From NCBI GenBank assembly GCA_045642485.1, contig JAZUIV010000059.1:1-64000 (forward strand): a stretch of DNA of 64,000 nt. The letters are read 5' to 3'. Positions 1 through 6,720 of this stretch are shown one piece after another. Position 1 is the stretch's first letter. Every line of letters starts with the position of its first letter. The stretch comes from Cacconaster sp045642485. GTDB taxonomy: Bacteria > Bacteroidota > Bacteroidia > Bacteroidales > UBA932. Both the position numbers and the translations under genes were made by a program. The notes under the pieces are model-generated. The model had not been told where the DNA came from, ran no database searches, and saw only the letters and a program-made list of their open reading frames with translations.

Positions 1-260
<260 letters not shown>

Positions 261-322
261 GGAGCTCACCTTGAGACTCGAGCTTCGCCTCTTGCTTGGA
301 CTTTGTTTTCCTTTTTATATAT

Positions 323-396
323 AGTCTCTTAGCTCAGTTGGTTAGAGCGCTACACTGATAATGTAGAGGTCACTGGTTCAACTCCAGTAGGGACTA
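323..396 (+). tRNA. tRNA-Ile (anticodon GAT)
   Basis: A complete cloverleaf can be folded by hand. The acceptor stem is AGTCTCT (323-329) with AGGGACT (389-395), the D stem GCTC/GAGC, the anticodon arm CTACA-CTGATAA-TGTAG with anticodon GAT, the T arm ACTGG-TTCAACT-CCAGT, and the discriminator base A396. CCA is not encoded. It lies in the usual 16S-23S spacer position next to tRNA-Ala. Confidence 0.97.
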
Positions 397-412
397 CTGC
401 ATTGTCAAAAAT

Positions 413-486
413 GGGGGTATAGCTCAGTTGGCTAGAGCACCTGCTTTGCAAGCAGGGGGTCGTCGGTTCGACTCCGACTATCTCCA
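413..486 (+). tRNA. tRNA-Ala (anticodon TGC)
   Basis: The cloverleaf has acceptor stem GGGGGTA (413-419) with TATCTCC (479-485, two G-T wobbles), D stem GCTC/GAGC, anticodon arm CCTGC-TTTGCAA-GCAGG with anticodon TGC, T arm GTCGG-TTCGACT-CCGAC, and discriminator A486. CCA is not encoded. It is 16 nt downstream of tRNA-Ile, as in a normal rRNA spacer, but a terminator follows it instead of 23S rRNA. Confidence 0.97.
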
Positions 487-515
487 CTAGATACAGGGCG
501 CTGCCCTGTAACCCG

Positions 516-545
516 AAGGCCTCTGATGAGGCCTTTTTTATTTTT
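516..545 (+). terminator. Intrinsic terminator behind the 16S-Ile-Ala transcript
   Basis: An 8-bp perfect stem AAGGCCTC (516-523) and GAGGCCTT (528-535) closes a TGAT loop and runs into a T-rich tail (about 534-545). It is well formed and oriented to stop transcription coming from the rRNA/tRNA genes, so the transcript appears to end without a 23S gene. Confidence 0.85.
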
Positions 546-711
546 ACAGGCTTCTTGCGCGTGTTTTGATAGCGCGCCTGCGAATTATTTTGCAATAGCG
601 GGGTAAAATGTCTCTCTTCTTGTTATATTTCTGCGACTATATTACCGATATTCCCTGCATGCGGCAAGGGAGGGATATTTCAAGTCAGAGTTACCGTAAC
701 AGGTTTTCAAA

Positions 712-897
712 TTGCTCTTCCAGAAATTTTATCAAGACTCAGAAGATGAATGGGAAGATAGGGAGATCATAATTGAAAATATGGAAACCGGGGATTTATA
801 TGCTCATCTGATATACCGCAATCGCCACAAGGACGTGATTGCTGCTCTTGTGGATGAAATTCTAAAGGATTCTGATGCTATTCTATCTCAGAAGTGA
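712..897 (+). CDS. Weak small reading frame, possible gene remnant
   Basis: A 61-codon frame that opens with TTG. The first ATG in frame is at 781 and would leave only 38 residues. The translation is acidic (the first part reads QDSEDEWEDREIIIEN) and I recognise no family. The frame stays open upstream to about 700. It could be the tail of a lost gene in this rearranged stretch, a tiny real gene, or chance. No promoter of the -7 type lies just ahead of it. I treat it as doubtful. Confidence 0.22.
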   Translation: MLFQKFYQDSEDEWEDREIIIENMETGDLYAHLIYRNRHKDVIAALVDEILKDSDAILSQK

Positions 898-1004
898 TAC
901 ACGATTGAAGACGAAAAGCAAACAAGATTGGGAACATTTCATAACCAACTCTGTTTGAGCAATAGTATTTTCCCACCATTGTTTTATTTGGTCAGGTAAA
1001 ATAT

Positions 1005-1012
1005 TATATTTG
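1005..1012 (+). promoter_or_regulatory. Bacteroidota -7 promoter element for the DUF4160/DUF2442 pair
   Basis: TATATTTG matches the Bacteroidota -7 consensus TAnnTTTG and lies 24 nt before the ATG at 1036. No well-spaced -33 element is clear. Confidence 0.65.
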
Positions 1013-1035
1013 CAATTGATGCTGAATGCTGCCAT

Positions 1036-1341
1036 ATGGGAAAAATCTTCGAATACTTCGGCTTTATCTTCTATTTCTTCTCAAATGAGCATGAACCCAT
1101 ACACGTTCACGTCAAGAAAGGTGGCGAAGAATGTATTTTTGATTTGATTATTGAAAACGGGCAACTAATTGGAGTTGAAAGAAGAGAAAAGACGGGTGCA
1201 GATCCCCTGAACAGCAAAGATGAATCGACCGCCGTTGATTTCATCAAGGCATATTGGAAGGAAATAGTTGAAAAGTGGGTGACGTTTTTCGTCTACAGAC
1301 AGGCGATTTCAAATACCAAAGTCAACAAAAAAATCAAGTAG
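1036..1341 (+). CDS. DUF4160 domain protein (first copy)
   Basis: A 101-residue protein of the DUF4160 family. The family hallmark is near the N terminus: FGFIFYFFSNEHEPIHVHV, an aromatic strand followed by a histidine-rich HxPxHxHV segment, then an acidic strand ending in GVERRE. The tail is longer and more basic than in the second copy at 49957. It is followed after 1 nt by a DUF2442 gene, so the two are surely co-transcribed. DUF4160 and DUF2442 genes are often neighbours in bacteria and have been proposed as toxin-antitoxin-like partners, but the function is not established. That assignment rests on neighbourhood, not on any motif seen here. Confidence 0.85.
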   Translation: MGKIFEYFGFIFYFFSNEHEPIHVHVKKGGEECIFDLIIENGQLIGVERREKTGADPLNSKDESTAVDFIKAYWKEIVEKWVTFFVYRQAISNTKVNKKIK

Positions 1342-1342
1342 A

Positions 1343-1594
1343 ATGGGCAAATTGAAAATCATAACAGCAAAGGCAAAGGGAAATCTTTGTGTCGAGCTGG
1401 TGTTCAATGACAACACCTGCCAGATCATCAATGTCGGGCAGTTCATACGCTCTCACCCGCACCCCCAATACAACAAATATCTTGATGAAGCCGAATTCGA
1501 GAAATTTACCATTGATGATGGCAATATCGTGTGGGGAGAAGATTGGGACCTGATTTTTCCTATTGAGCAGTTGTACTCAGGTGCAATTGCGTAA
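1343..1594 (+). CDS. DUF2442 domain protein (first copy)
   Basis: An 83-residue DUF2442 protein. The family pattern is visible: an N-terminal strand pair ending in LVFNDNTCQIINVG, a middle segment HPQYNKYLDEAEFEKFTIDDGNI (positions ~38-60), and the closing VWGEDWDLIFPIEQLY that corresponds to the family's W-x-x-D-x-D/A-x-E/P-x-x-LY ending. It starts 1 nt after the DUF4160 gene stops. It is probably the partner of that protein, in a two-gene unit. Its biochemical role is unknown. It differs strongly in sequence from the second DUF2442 at 50221. Confidence 0.85.
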   Translation: MGKLKIITAKAKGNLCVELVFNDNTCQIINVGQFIRSHPHPQYNKYLDEAEFEKFTIDDGNIVWGEDWDLIFPIEQLYSGAIA

Positions 1595-1675
1595 GTGCCT
1601 CTTTTATTACGGAACCAACAAACCGGATCTGAAACATTCCCATATCCATGTACGTTCTGTTCATCCGCACATATG

Positions 1676-1700
1676 AATGACAGTAACGTGCCCACAAACT
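1676..1700 (+). repeat. Left copy of a 25-bp inverted repeat pair
   Basis: This 25-bp segment matches the reverse complement of 6561-6585 at 24 of 25 positions. The shared core reads AATGACAGTAA, one variable base, then GTGCCCACAAACT. The two copies face each other across about 4.9 kb that holds the phosphopantetheinyl transferase remnant, the GH106 gene and the truncated barrel gene. Read on the minus strand, both copies continue a frame that begins VGTLLSFI, so they may derive from one coding sequence. Confidence 0.75.
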
Positions 1701-2061
1701 ACAAGTTGGATTTTATGTTCTTTTGATGTTCGTCATAGAGTCTTGTAGGATGCTTCTCCTCCCAGATGGCTACTGAATGAATATGACATGCAGAACGGTT
1801 GATTCCAGTGGTGAAGGTAACATCATTCGCATTTGAAAGTACATCTTTCAGATTATCTTTCAGCCCTTCTCCGGTAAGTTTCAGGAAACTTTCCTTGCGA
1901 GTCCATAATTCCGTGAACTTCACTCCTGGCAAGGGAAAGCTGCCAGTTCTGCCGTTTCCCGCATATTCTTCGGACATTGACACCGAGAAGATGTCCGCTT
2001 CGTGCTGGGTGGAGATGCAGTCCTTGAGGATTGAACTGATTATCGATTTGAATTGTGCCAT
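1699..2061 (-). pseudogene. 4'-phosphopantetheinyl transferase remnant (C-terminal half)
   Basis: A 120-residue frame on the minus strand. Residues ~48-70 read FTELWTRKESFLKLTGEGL, the W-x-x-KES-x-x-K motif of the Sfp/AcpS-like 4'-phosphopantetheinyl transferases, whose Glu helps bind magnesium and whose Lys is conserved. These enzymes are usually about 180-240 residues. The N-terminal half with the first metal-binding acidic motif is missing, so this is probably a broken gene. Its 3' end overlaps the left inverted repeat (1676-1700) by two bases. A functional enzyme of this family would be needed to activate the carrier protein at 20682, but this fragment is unlikely to do so. The family assignment rests on one motif. 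Confidence 0.6.
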
Positions 2062-2078
2062 AGTTGCTTTTTGTTAAA

Positions 2079-2196
2079 GGGATGCGGACGGGTGAGGCTC
2101 GCATCCCGTTGTTGGTTAATAATGCTTATTCGGATTTTTCACCCTGTGTTGCAGGCTCCGTCAACTTCCGGCACGGCTTTTCCGCTTGCGCCGTGC
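2079..2196. other. Two perfect hairpins upstream of the GH106 gene
   Basis: The 240-bp gap between 2062 and 2301 holds two perfect stems: GGGATGCG (2079-2086) with CGCATCCC (2100-2107), and GCACGGC (2171-2177) with GCCGTGC (2190-2196). Neither is followed by a T run on either strand, so they are not classic terminators. Their role is unknown. They could be RNA structures or remnants of a rearrangement. Confidence 0.5.
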
Positions 2197-2273
2197 AAAC
2201 TGTTAAACGGTGCAAAGGAAAATTATGATGGCGGTCCCGGCAAATCCGTTGTATGAAATGAAGGAATAAACTC

Positions 2274-2281
2274 TAAATTTG
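2274..2281 (+). promoter_or_regulatory. -7 promoter element for the GH106-type gene
   Basis: TAAATTTG fits the Bacteroidota TAnnTTTG consensus and lies 20 nt before the ATG at 2302, giving a short leader. Confidence 0.6.
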
Positions 2282-2301
2282 TAATTATAATTCTCAATTA
2301 T

Positions 2302-5208
2302 ATGAACAGATTTTTTCGTCTGCTCGCGGTTGTGCTGCCGCTGCTGCTTCCTCTCGTATCATGTCATCCCTCGGGGGACGGCGTCGCCGCCCTCAAAGAG
2401 GGCTTCCAGACGCCGCCTCCCGAGGCCCGTCCTGGCGTCTACTGGTACTTCATGGATGGCAATCTGTCCAAGGAGGGCATGACGAAAGACCTGGAGGCGA
2501 TGGATGCAGCGGGGATAGGATATGTCGTTTTCCTTGAAGTAAATGTCGGTGTCCCGAGGGGTGATGTCGACTTCATGAGCGACGAATGGACTGATATTTT
2601 CTGCCACGCCGTCAGCGAATGCGAAAGGCTCGGCATACAGATGATCCTCGGCATAGGTCCGGGTTGGACAGGAAGCGGCGGTCCCTGGGTCAAGGGCGGT
2701 CTCAGCATGCAGCACCTCATGAGCTCCGCTGTCGCCGTCAGGGGCGGGAGGAAGGTCTCTCTCGACCTTGAGGTGCCCCGTCCCAACCCTCCGTTCTTCG
2801 GGACCGGCTCATTCACACCGGAGCTGATGAATGACTGGGAGGAATACTATGAGGATGTGGCCGTGCTCGCTTTCCCGACACCCAAGGGGCAGGACCGCAT
2901 CACTGACATCCAGGAAAAGGGCGTCTTCATCAGGGCTCCATTCAGCTCGCAGCCCGGCGTGAAGCAGTATCTCCCCAATGTGGTGGAAACCCTTGAATCG
3001 GAAGGTCTGTCAGGCTCCTCCGCAGTAGCCCCTTCGGAAATAATGGACATCACTGAATTGATGGACGGCGAGGGCCACCTGGAGTGGGATGCCCCCAAAG
3101 GCGACTGGACGGTGATGCGCTTCGGCGCGAGAAACAACGGCGCCGTCACCCGTCCCGCACCTCTTCCCGGTGTCGGAATGGAATGTGACAAATTCAGCAG
3201 GGAGGCCCTTCAGGCCCATCTTGATCGCTTCACCGAGAAGATCTTCGCCGCTCTCGGAAAGCGTCCCGACTGCTTCGGCGGCATAAAATACATCCATATG
3301 GACAGTTGGGAGATGGGCGCGCAGAACTGGTCACCCGCTTTCAGGGAGGAATTCATGATGAGAAGGGGGTATGACCCTCTCCCGTACTATCCCGTCTATG
3401 CCGGAGTCATCGTAGGTGACCGCGGCATCAGCGAGAGGTTCCTGTATGACCTCCGCCTCACGACTCAGGAACTGATCCTCGAGAACCACGCCGGCGCGGT
3501 CACGGAATACGCCCACGCCCACGGCATGCTGTCATCCACCGAGCCGTATGACATGATGCCCGCCGCAGACCTTGAATTCGCCTGCACGGTTGACGTGCCC
3601 ATGGCCGAATTCTGGAGCGAGGGCTTCGGATTCAACACCTCATTCGCGGCGGCGGAGGGAACTTCCGCCGCGCATCTGCTCGGCATCAGCGTCGTGCCTG
3701 CGGAAGCATTCACCGCCCATGGCGAGAATTGGAAACAGTATCCCGGAAGAATGAAGAACCAAGCCGACTGGGCTTTCGGAGCCGGCATCAGCAGGTTCCT
3801 CTTCCACACTTTCCAGCATCAGCCCCTTGATGAGAACCTGCTTCCCGGTATGACTATGGGACCTTACGGAGTCCACTGGGACCGTCACCAGACCTGGTGG
3901 GACATGAGCTCCGGCTTCCATACCTATGTGTCCAGATGCCAGTACATGCTCCAGCAGGGCCGTACCGTGGCCGACATCCTGTATCTCACCCCCGAAAGCA
4001 TCCCCCACGTATTCAAGGCTCCCACATCAGCATATGACAACGCAGACACCTGGCTGCCCGACCGCAAGGGCTACAACTTCGACGCCTGCCCTCCGGGAAT
4101 GCTCGGCAGGGCGGAGGTGAAAGACGGGCGCATAGTCTTCCCTTCGGGAGCAAGCTATGCAGTCCTGGTCCTTCCCGAATGGAAGACCGCTTCCCCCGCG
4201 CTCCTTGAGAAAGTCGGAGCGCTGGTCGGCGCCGGCGCGACGGTCGTCGGACTGCCTCCCGTCAGCGCCCCCGGCCTGTCCGGCTATCCGGAATCCGATG
4301 CCGCCGTCCGGGAACTCGCCTCGAAGATCTGGGCTGACGGCAAGGTCGTCGTCCCGGAAGGGGAGAGCGACAACCTGTACCAGGCTTATTCCGCCACCGC
4401 CGCCCTCCTCGCCTCAAAAGGGATCGCCCCTGACTTCACGTCTTCGGACAATACGATAAGATATACCCACAGGACTACTCCGGATGCGGATATCTATTTC
4501 GTCTCCAACCGTACGGAAGATGCTCATGACGCCACTCTGACATTCCGGGCGTCCGGGAAGAAAGCCGAGATATGGGATCCGATGACCGGATGTGCATATT
4601 CGGTCACTGAAGTCCGCGACAACGGCTCCCAGACCTCCTTCACCCTCGGATTCGAAGGATTCCAGAGCTACTTCGTCGTATTCTCCGACGAAGGGACCGG
4701 AGCGGATCCGTACAGCAGTGGAAAACCTGCTGAAGCAATGACTGTCTCCGGCACCTGGACGGTTTCATTCGACCCGTCATGGGGCCCGGCTGATCCGCTC
4801 CGGACTCAGGACCTCACGGACTGGACTTCATCCGAAGACCCTCTGGTGAAATACTACTCCGGAAAAGCTGTGTACAGGATATCCTTCAATTATGACGGAG
4901 AACTTCCCGGCCAATCCTGGATTGACCTCGGAGACGTTGCGGTGATGGCCCGCGTCAAGCTGAACGGCACCGACTGCGGCATCGCCTGGGTCAGTCCGTT
5001 CAGGCTTGAAGTCTCGCACGCCCTGAAGCAGGGGACGAACGATCTGGAGGTCGAAGTTGCGAACCTGTGGGTCAACAGGCTGATAGGCGACGCGTCCGGA
5101 GCCCCCGGAGTCACCCCGACGTTCTCCACGTTCAGGCCTTACTCGGCTGAAGACCCTCTTTTGAAGTCTGGACTTCTCGGCCCTGTGAAGATTCTTGCCG
5201 ACGAATGA
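2302..5208 (+). CDS. GH106-type glycoside hydrolase (alpha-L-rhamnosidase-like) lipoprotein
   Basis: A 968-residue lipoprotein: the signal peptide ends LPLVSC, with the lipidated cysteine at 21. The start of the mature part, PPPEARPGVYWYFMDGNLSK followed by an aspartate/glutamate-rich barrel strand ending GYVVFLEV, is typical of GH106 (Glyco_hydro_106), known from the alpha-L-rhamnosidases of rhamnogalacturonan-degrading Bacteroides. The C-terminal ~120 residues (LNGTDCGIAWVSPFRLEVS onward) form the GH2-like beta-sandwich common at the end of these enzymes, and the protein closes with LLGPVKIL. Attachment to the outer membrane is likely. The substrate is inferred from the family only. CATG is common in this gene, unlike in the backbone that follows. 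Confidence 0.8.
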   Translation: MNRFFRLLAVVLPLLLPLVSCHPSGDGVAALKEGFQTPPPEARPGVYWYFMDGNLSKEGMTKDLEAMDAAGIGYVVFLEVNVGVPRGDVDFMSDEWTDIFCHAVSECERLGIQMILGIGPGWTGSGGPWVKGGLSMQHLMSSAVAVRGGRKVSLDLEVPRPNPPFFGTGSFTPELMNDWEEYYEDVAVLAFPTPKGQDRITDIQEKGVFIRAPFSSQPGVKQYLPNVVETLESEGLSGSSAVAPSEIMDITELMDGEGHLEWDAPKGDWTVMRFGARNNGAVTRPAPLPGVGMECDKFSREALQAHLDRFTEKIFAALGKRPDCFGGIKYIHMDSWEMGAQNWSPAFREEFMMRRGYDPLPYYPVYAGVIVGDRGISERFLYDLRLTTQELILENHAGAVTEYAHAHGMLSSTEPYDMMPAADLEFACTVDVPMAEFWSEGFGFNTSFAAAEGTSAAHLLGISVVPAEAFTAHGENWKQYPGRMKNQADWAFGAGISRFLFHTFQHQPLDENLLPGMTMGPYGVHWDRHQTWWDMSSGFHTYVSRCQYMLQQGRTVADILYLTPESIPHVFKAPTSAYDNADTWLPDRKGYNFDACPPGMLGRAEVKDGRIVFPSGASYAVLVLPEWKTASPALLEKVGALVGAGATVVGLPPVSAPGLSGYPESDAAVRELASKIWADGKVVVPEGESDNLYQAYSATAALLASKGIAPDFTSSDNTIRYTHRTTPDADIYFVSNRTEDAHDATLTFRASGKKAEIWDPMTGCAYSVTEVRDNGSQTSFTLGFEGFQSYFVVFSDEGTGADPYSSGKPAEAMTVSGTWTVSFDPSWGPADPLRTQDLTDWTSSEDPLVKYYSGKAVYRISFNYDGELPGQSWIDLGDVAVMARVKLNGTDCGIAWVSPFRLEVSHALKQGTNDLEVEVANLWVNRLIGDASGAPGVTPTFSTFRPYSAEDPLLKSGLLGPVKILADE

Positions 5209-5230
5209 CATGCCCCTCCTGAATGAACAT

Positions 5231-6490
5231 ATGAAACGTCTTCTTTCTGCAATATGCTTTATTTTCTGCCTCGGACTGAACTCCCGGGCCCAGTTCTTCA
5301 TCATAAATGACAGTATGATGTCAGGACGGTTGAGCGAAGTCAAGGCCACTGTCGTCGATTCACTCACCAATGAGCCGATGTCGTTCGTGTCCGTATATGT
5401 GATCCCCGCCAAGGACACCACCATCACCAACTTCACCCTGACTGATGCAAAGGGTGAGGCGAAGCTTGATGAAGTCCCGTTCGGAAGTTACACATTCCAT
5501 GTCGAAATGATGGGCTACAAGCCCTTTGTCAAGGAAAAGTATTTCCGTGAACGGGAGGTCGACATGGGGACGATAAGGCTTCAGACGGACGAGAATTTCC
5601 TTCAAGCCGCTGTCGTGAACGATGTCGGCAATCCCATGGTCGTCAAGAAGGATACGGTCGAATTCAACGCCTCCGCTTTCCGCGTCGGCGCCAACGCCAT
5701 GCTCAAAGACCTCCTCGAGAGGATGCCGGGCATGGAGATCACGGAGGACGGCAAGGTGAAGTTCAACGGCGAGGAGATCGACAAGCTGACAGTGGGAGGA
5801 AGGACATTCTTCTTCAACGACCAGTCTACGGCCCTGAACAATCTGCCTGCTTCCGTTGTGGACAAGATACGTGTGATCGACAGGGAGTCCGAGGCCACAA
5901 GGGCTTCCGGGATCCAGGACGGCAGCCGTGAGAAAGTCCTGGACGTCGGCCTGAAGAAGGAATACGAGAAGGGCTGGTTCGGGAACGTCTCCCTCAAGGG
6001 CGGAACGACACTTGGAGAAAAGGAGGATGACAATCCGCTCCGTGACGACAGGGGCGCGCTTTACAGCGCGAACGCCCTGCTGTCGGCATACGGAGAGAAG
6101 GACCAGGTCACTGTGATCGCCAACGGGCAGAATATCAACGATTCCAATGCCGTGTTCGTGCTTGTGACGGAAGAAGGTGAGGAGAGCAGCTCGGACATGG
6201 GACTCTCATCAGCCGCGCAGCTTGGCGTCAACGCCAACACGACGCGCATCAAGGATGTGGAGACTACGGTCGGCGCCAATTACAAGTATACTGACACCAA
6301 TACCGGCAGCAGTACTGAAAGGACCACGTATCAGGATGACTCCAACCTCGACTCGTCCTCGGAACGGTCCGGACGCGGATTCGCCGAATCCGTCAGCGCC
6401 AATATGGAATTCAAGAAAGAGAAGGGCAAGGTCTGGTTCTATGTCCGCCCTTCGTTCCGCCACGACAAGTCGGACAAATTTTGTGGATAA
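5231..6490 (+). pseudogene. Truncated outer-membrane beta-barrel protein (TonB-receptor-like)
   Basis: From the ATG at 5231 the product has a signal peptide (KRLLSAICFIFCLGL...RAQ), a carboxypeptidase-regulatory-like beta-sandwich (~25-115), a plug-like domain (LKDLLERMPGMEITEDGKV at ~160-180) and the beginning of a barrel. It then stops after 419 residues at DKSDKFCG. Members of this outer-membrane beta-barrel family are usually 800-1000 residues, so more than half the barrel is missing. An in-frame start at 5195 exists, but it would put extra residues ahead of the signal peptide. The sequence past ~6475 shows no barrel homology in any frame, so the end is a deletion or joining point rather than a point mutation. 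A functional pore is unlikely. Confidence 0.82.
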
Positions 6491-6524
6491 AGGAAGGTGA
6501 GCCGGGTGCTGGCAAGAGTAACAC

Positions 6525-6561
6525 TGAGAGGGCCGTCTTTATGATGCTGGACGGCCTCTCA
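6525..6561 (+). other. Long hairpin at the edge of the truncated barrel gene
   Basis: TGAGAGG-G-CCGTC (6525-6537) pairs with GACGGCCTCTCA (6550-6561), giving a 12-bp stem with one bulged G. It extends outward by AC/GT. The tail is only GTTTG, so it would be a weak terminator at best. It directly abuts the right inverted repeat at 6561-6585 and sits about 35 bp after the broken reading frame. It may be an original terminator left from the rearrangement or a transposon-end structure. Confidence 0.6.
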
Positions 6562-6585
6562 GTTTGTGGGCACCTTACTGTCATT
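6561..6585 (+). repeat. Right copy of the 25-bp inverted repeat pair
   Basis: The reverse complement of this segment matches 1676-1700 with a single mismatch. Translated on the plus strand it begins VGTLLSFI and stays open for about 27 codons, then stops (TAG near 6650). The reverse strand of the left copy also begins VGTLLSFI. Both may be pieces of one repeated element or gene family. Confidence 0.75.
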
Positions 6586-6693
6586 TATCCATACGATTGA
6601 ATTCGCAACCTGTCCGCACAAAGAGCGATGGAAGGATACGCCCTTGTAGAGAAGACGGCGAGGTGAAAATTACGGTTTCTGAATGGAAATGAT

Positions 6694-6701
6694 TATATTT
6701 G
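6694..6701 (+). promoter_or_regulatory. -7 promoter element for parE
   Basis: TATATTTG, a perfect match to TAnnTTTG, lies 20 nt before the parE ATG at 6721. Confidence 0.7.
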
Positions 6702-6720
6702 CAGGATAAATTCCGCCACG

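Larger units (their letters stand above)
487..1035. other. Gene-poor stretch after tRNA-Ala
   Basis: About 550 bp with no convincing gene. It holds a 7-bp hairpin directly behind tRNA-Ala (TACAGGG 492-498 with CCCTGTA 504-510), the terminator at 516-545, one weak small reading frame (712-897) and a -7 promoter element near the right end (1005-1012). There is no 23S or 5S rRNA sequence here, which is where those genes would normally begin. Confidence 0.7.

Noticed and set aside
350..595. Minus-strand reading frame across the tRNA genes
   Set aside because: Its translation (GVEPTTPCLQSRC and similar) is the well-known spurious product of reading tRNA-Ala and tRNA-Ile backwards.
5195..5230. Earlier start for the outer-membrane barrel gene
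   Set aside because: The extra 12 residues overlap the preceding gene and precede a normal signal peptide that begins at the ATG at 5231.
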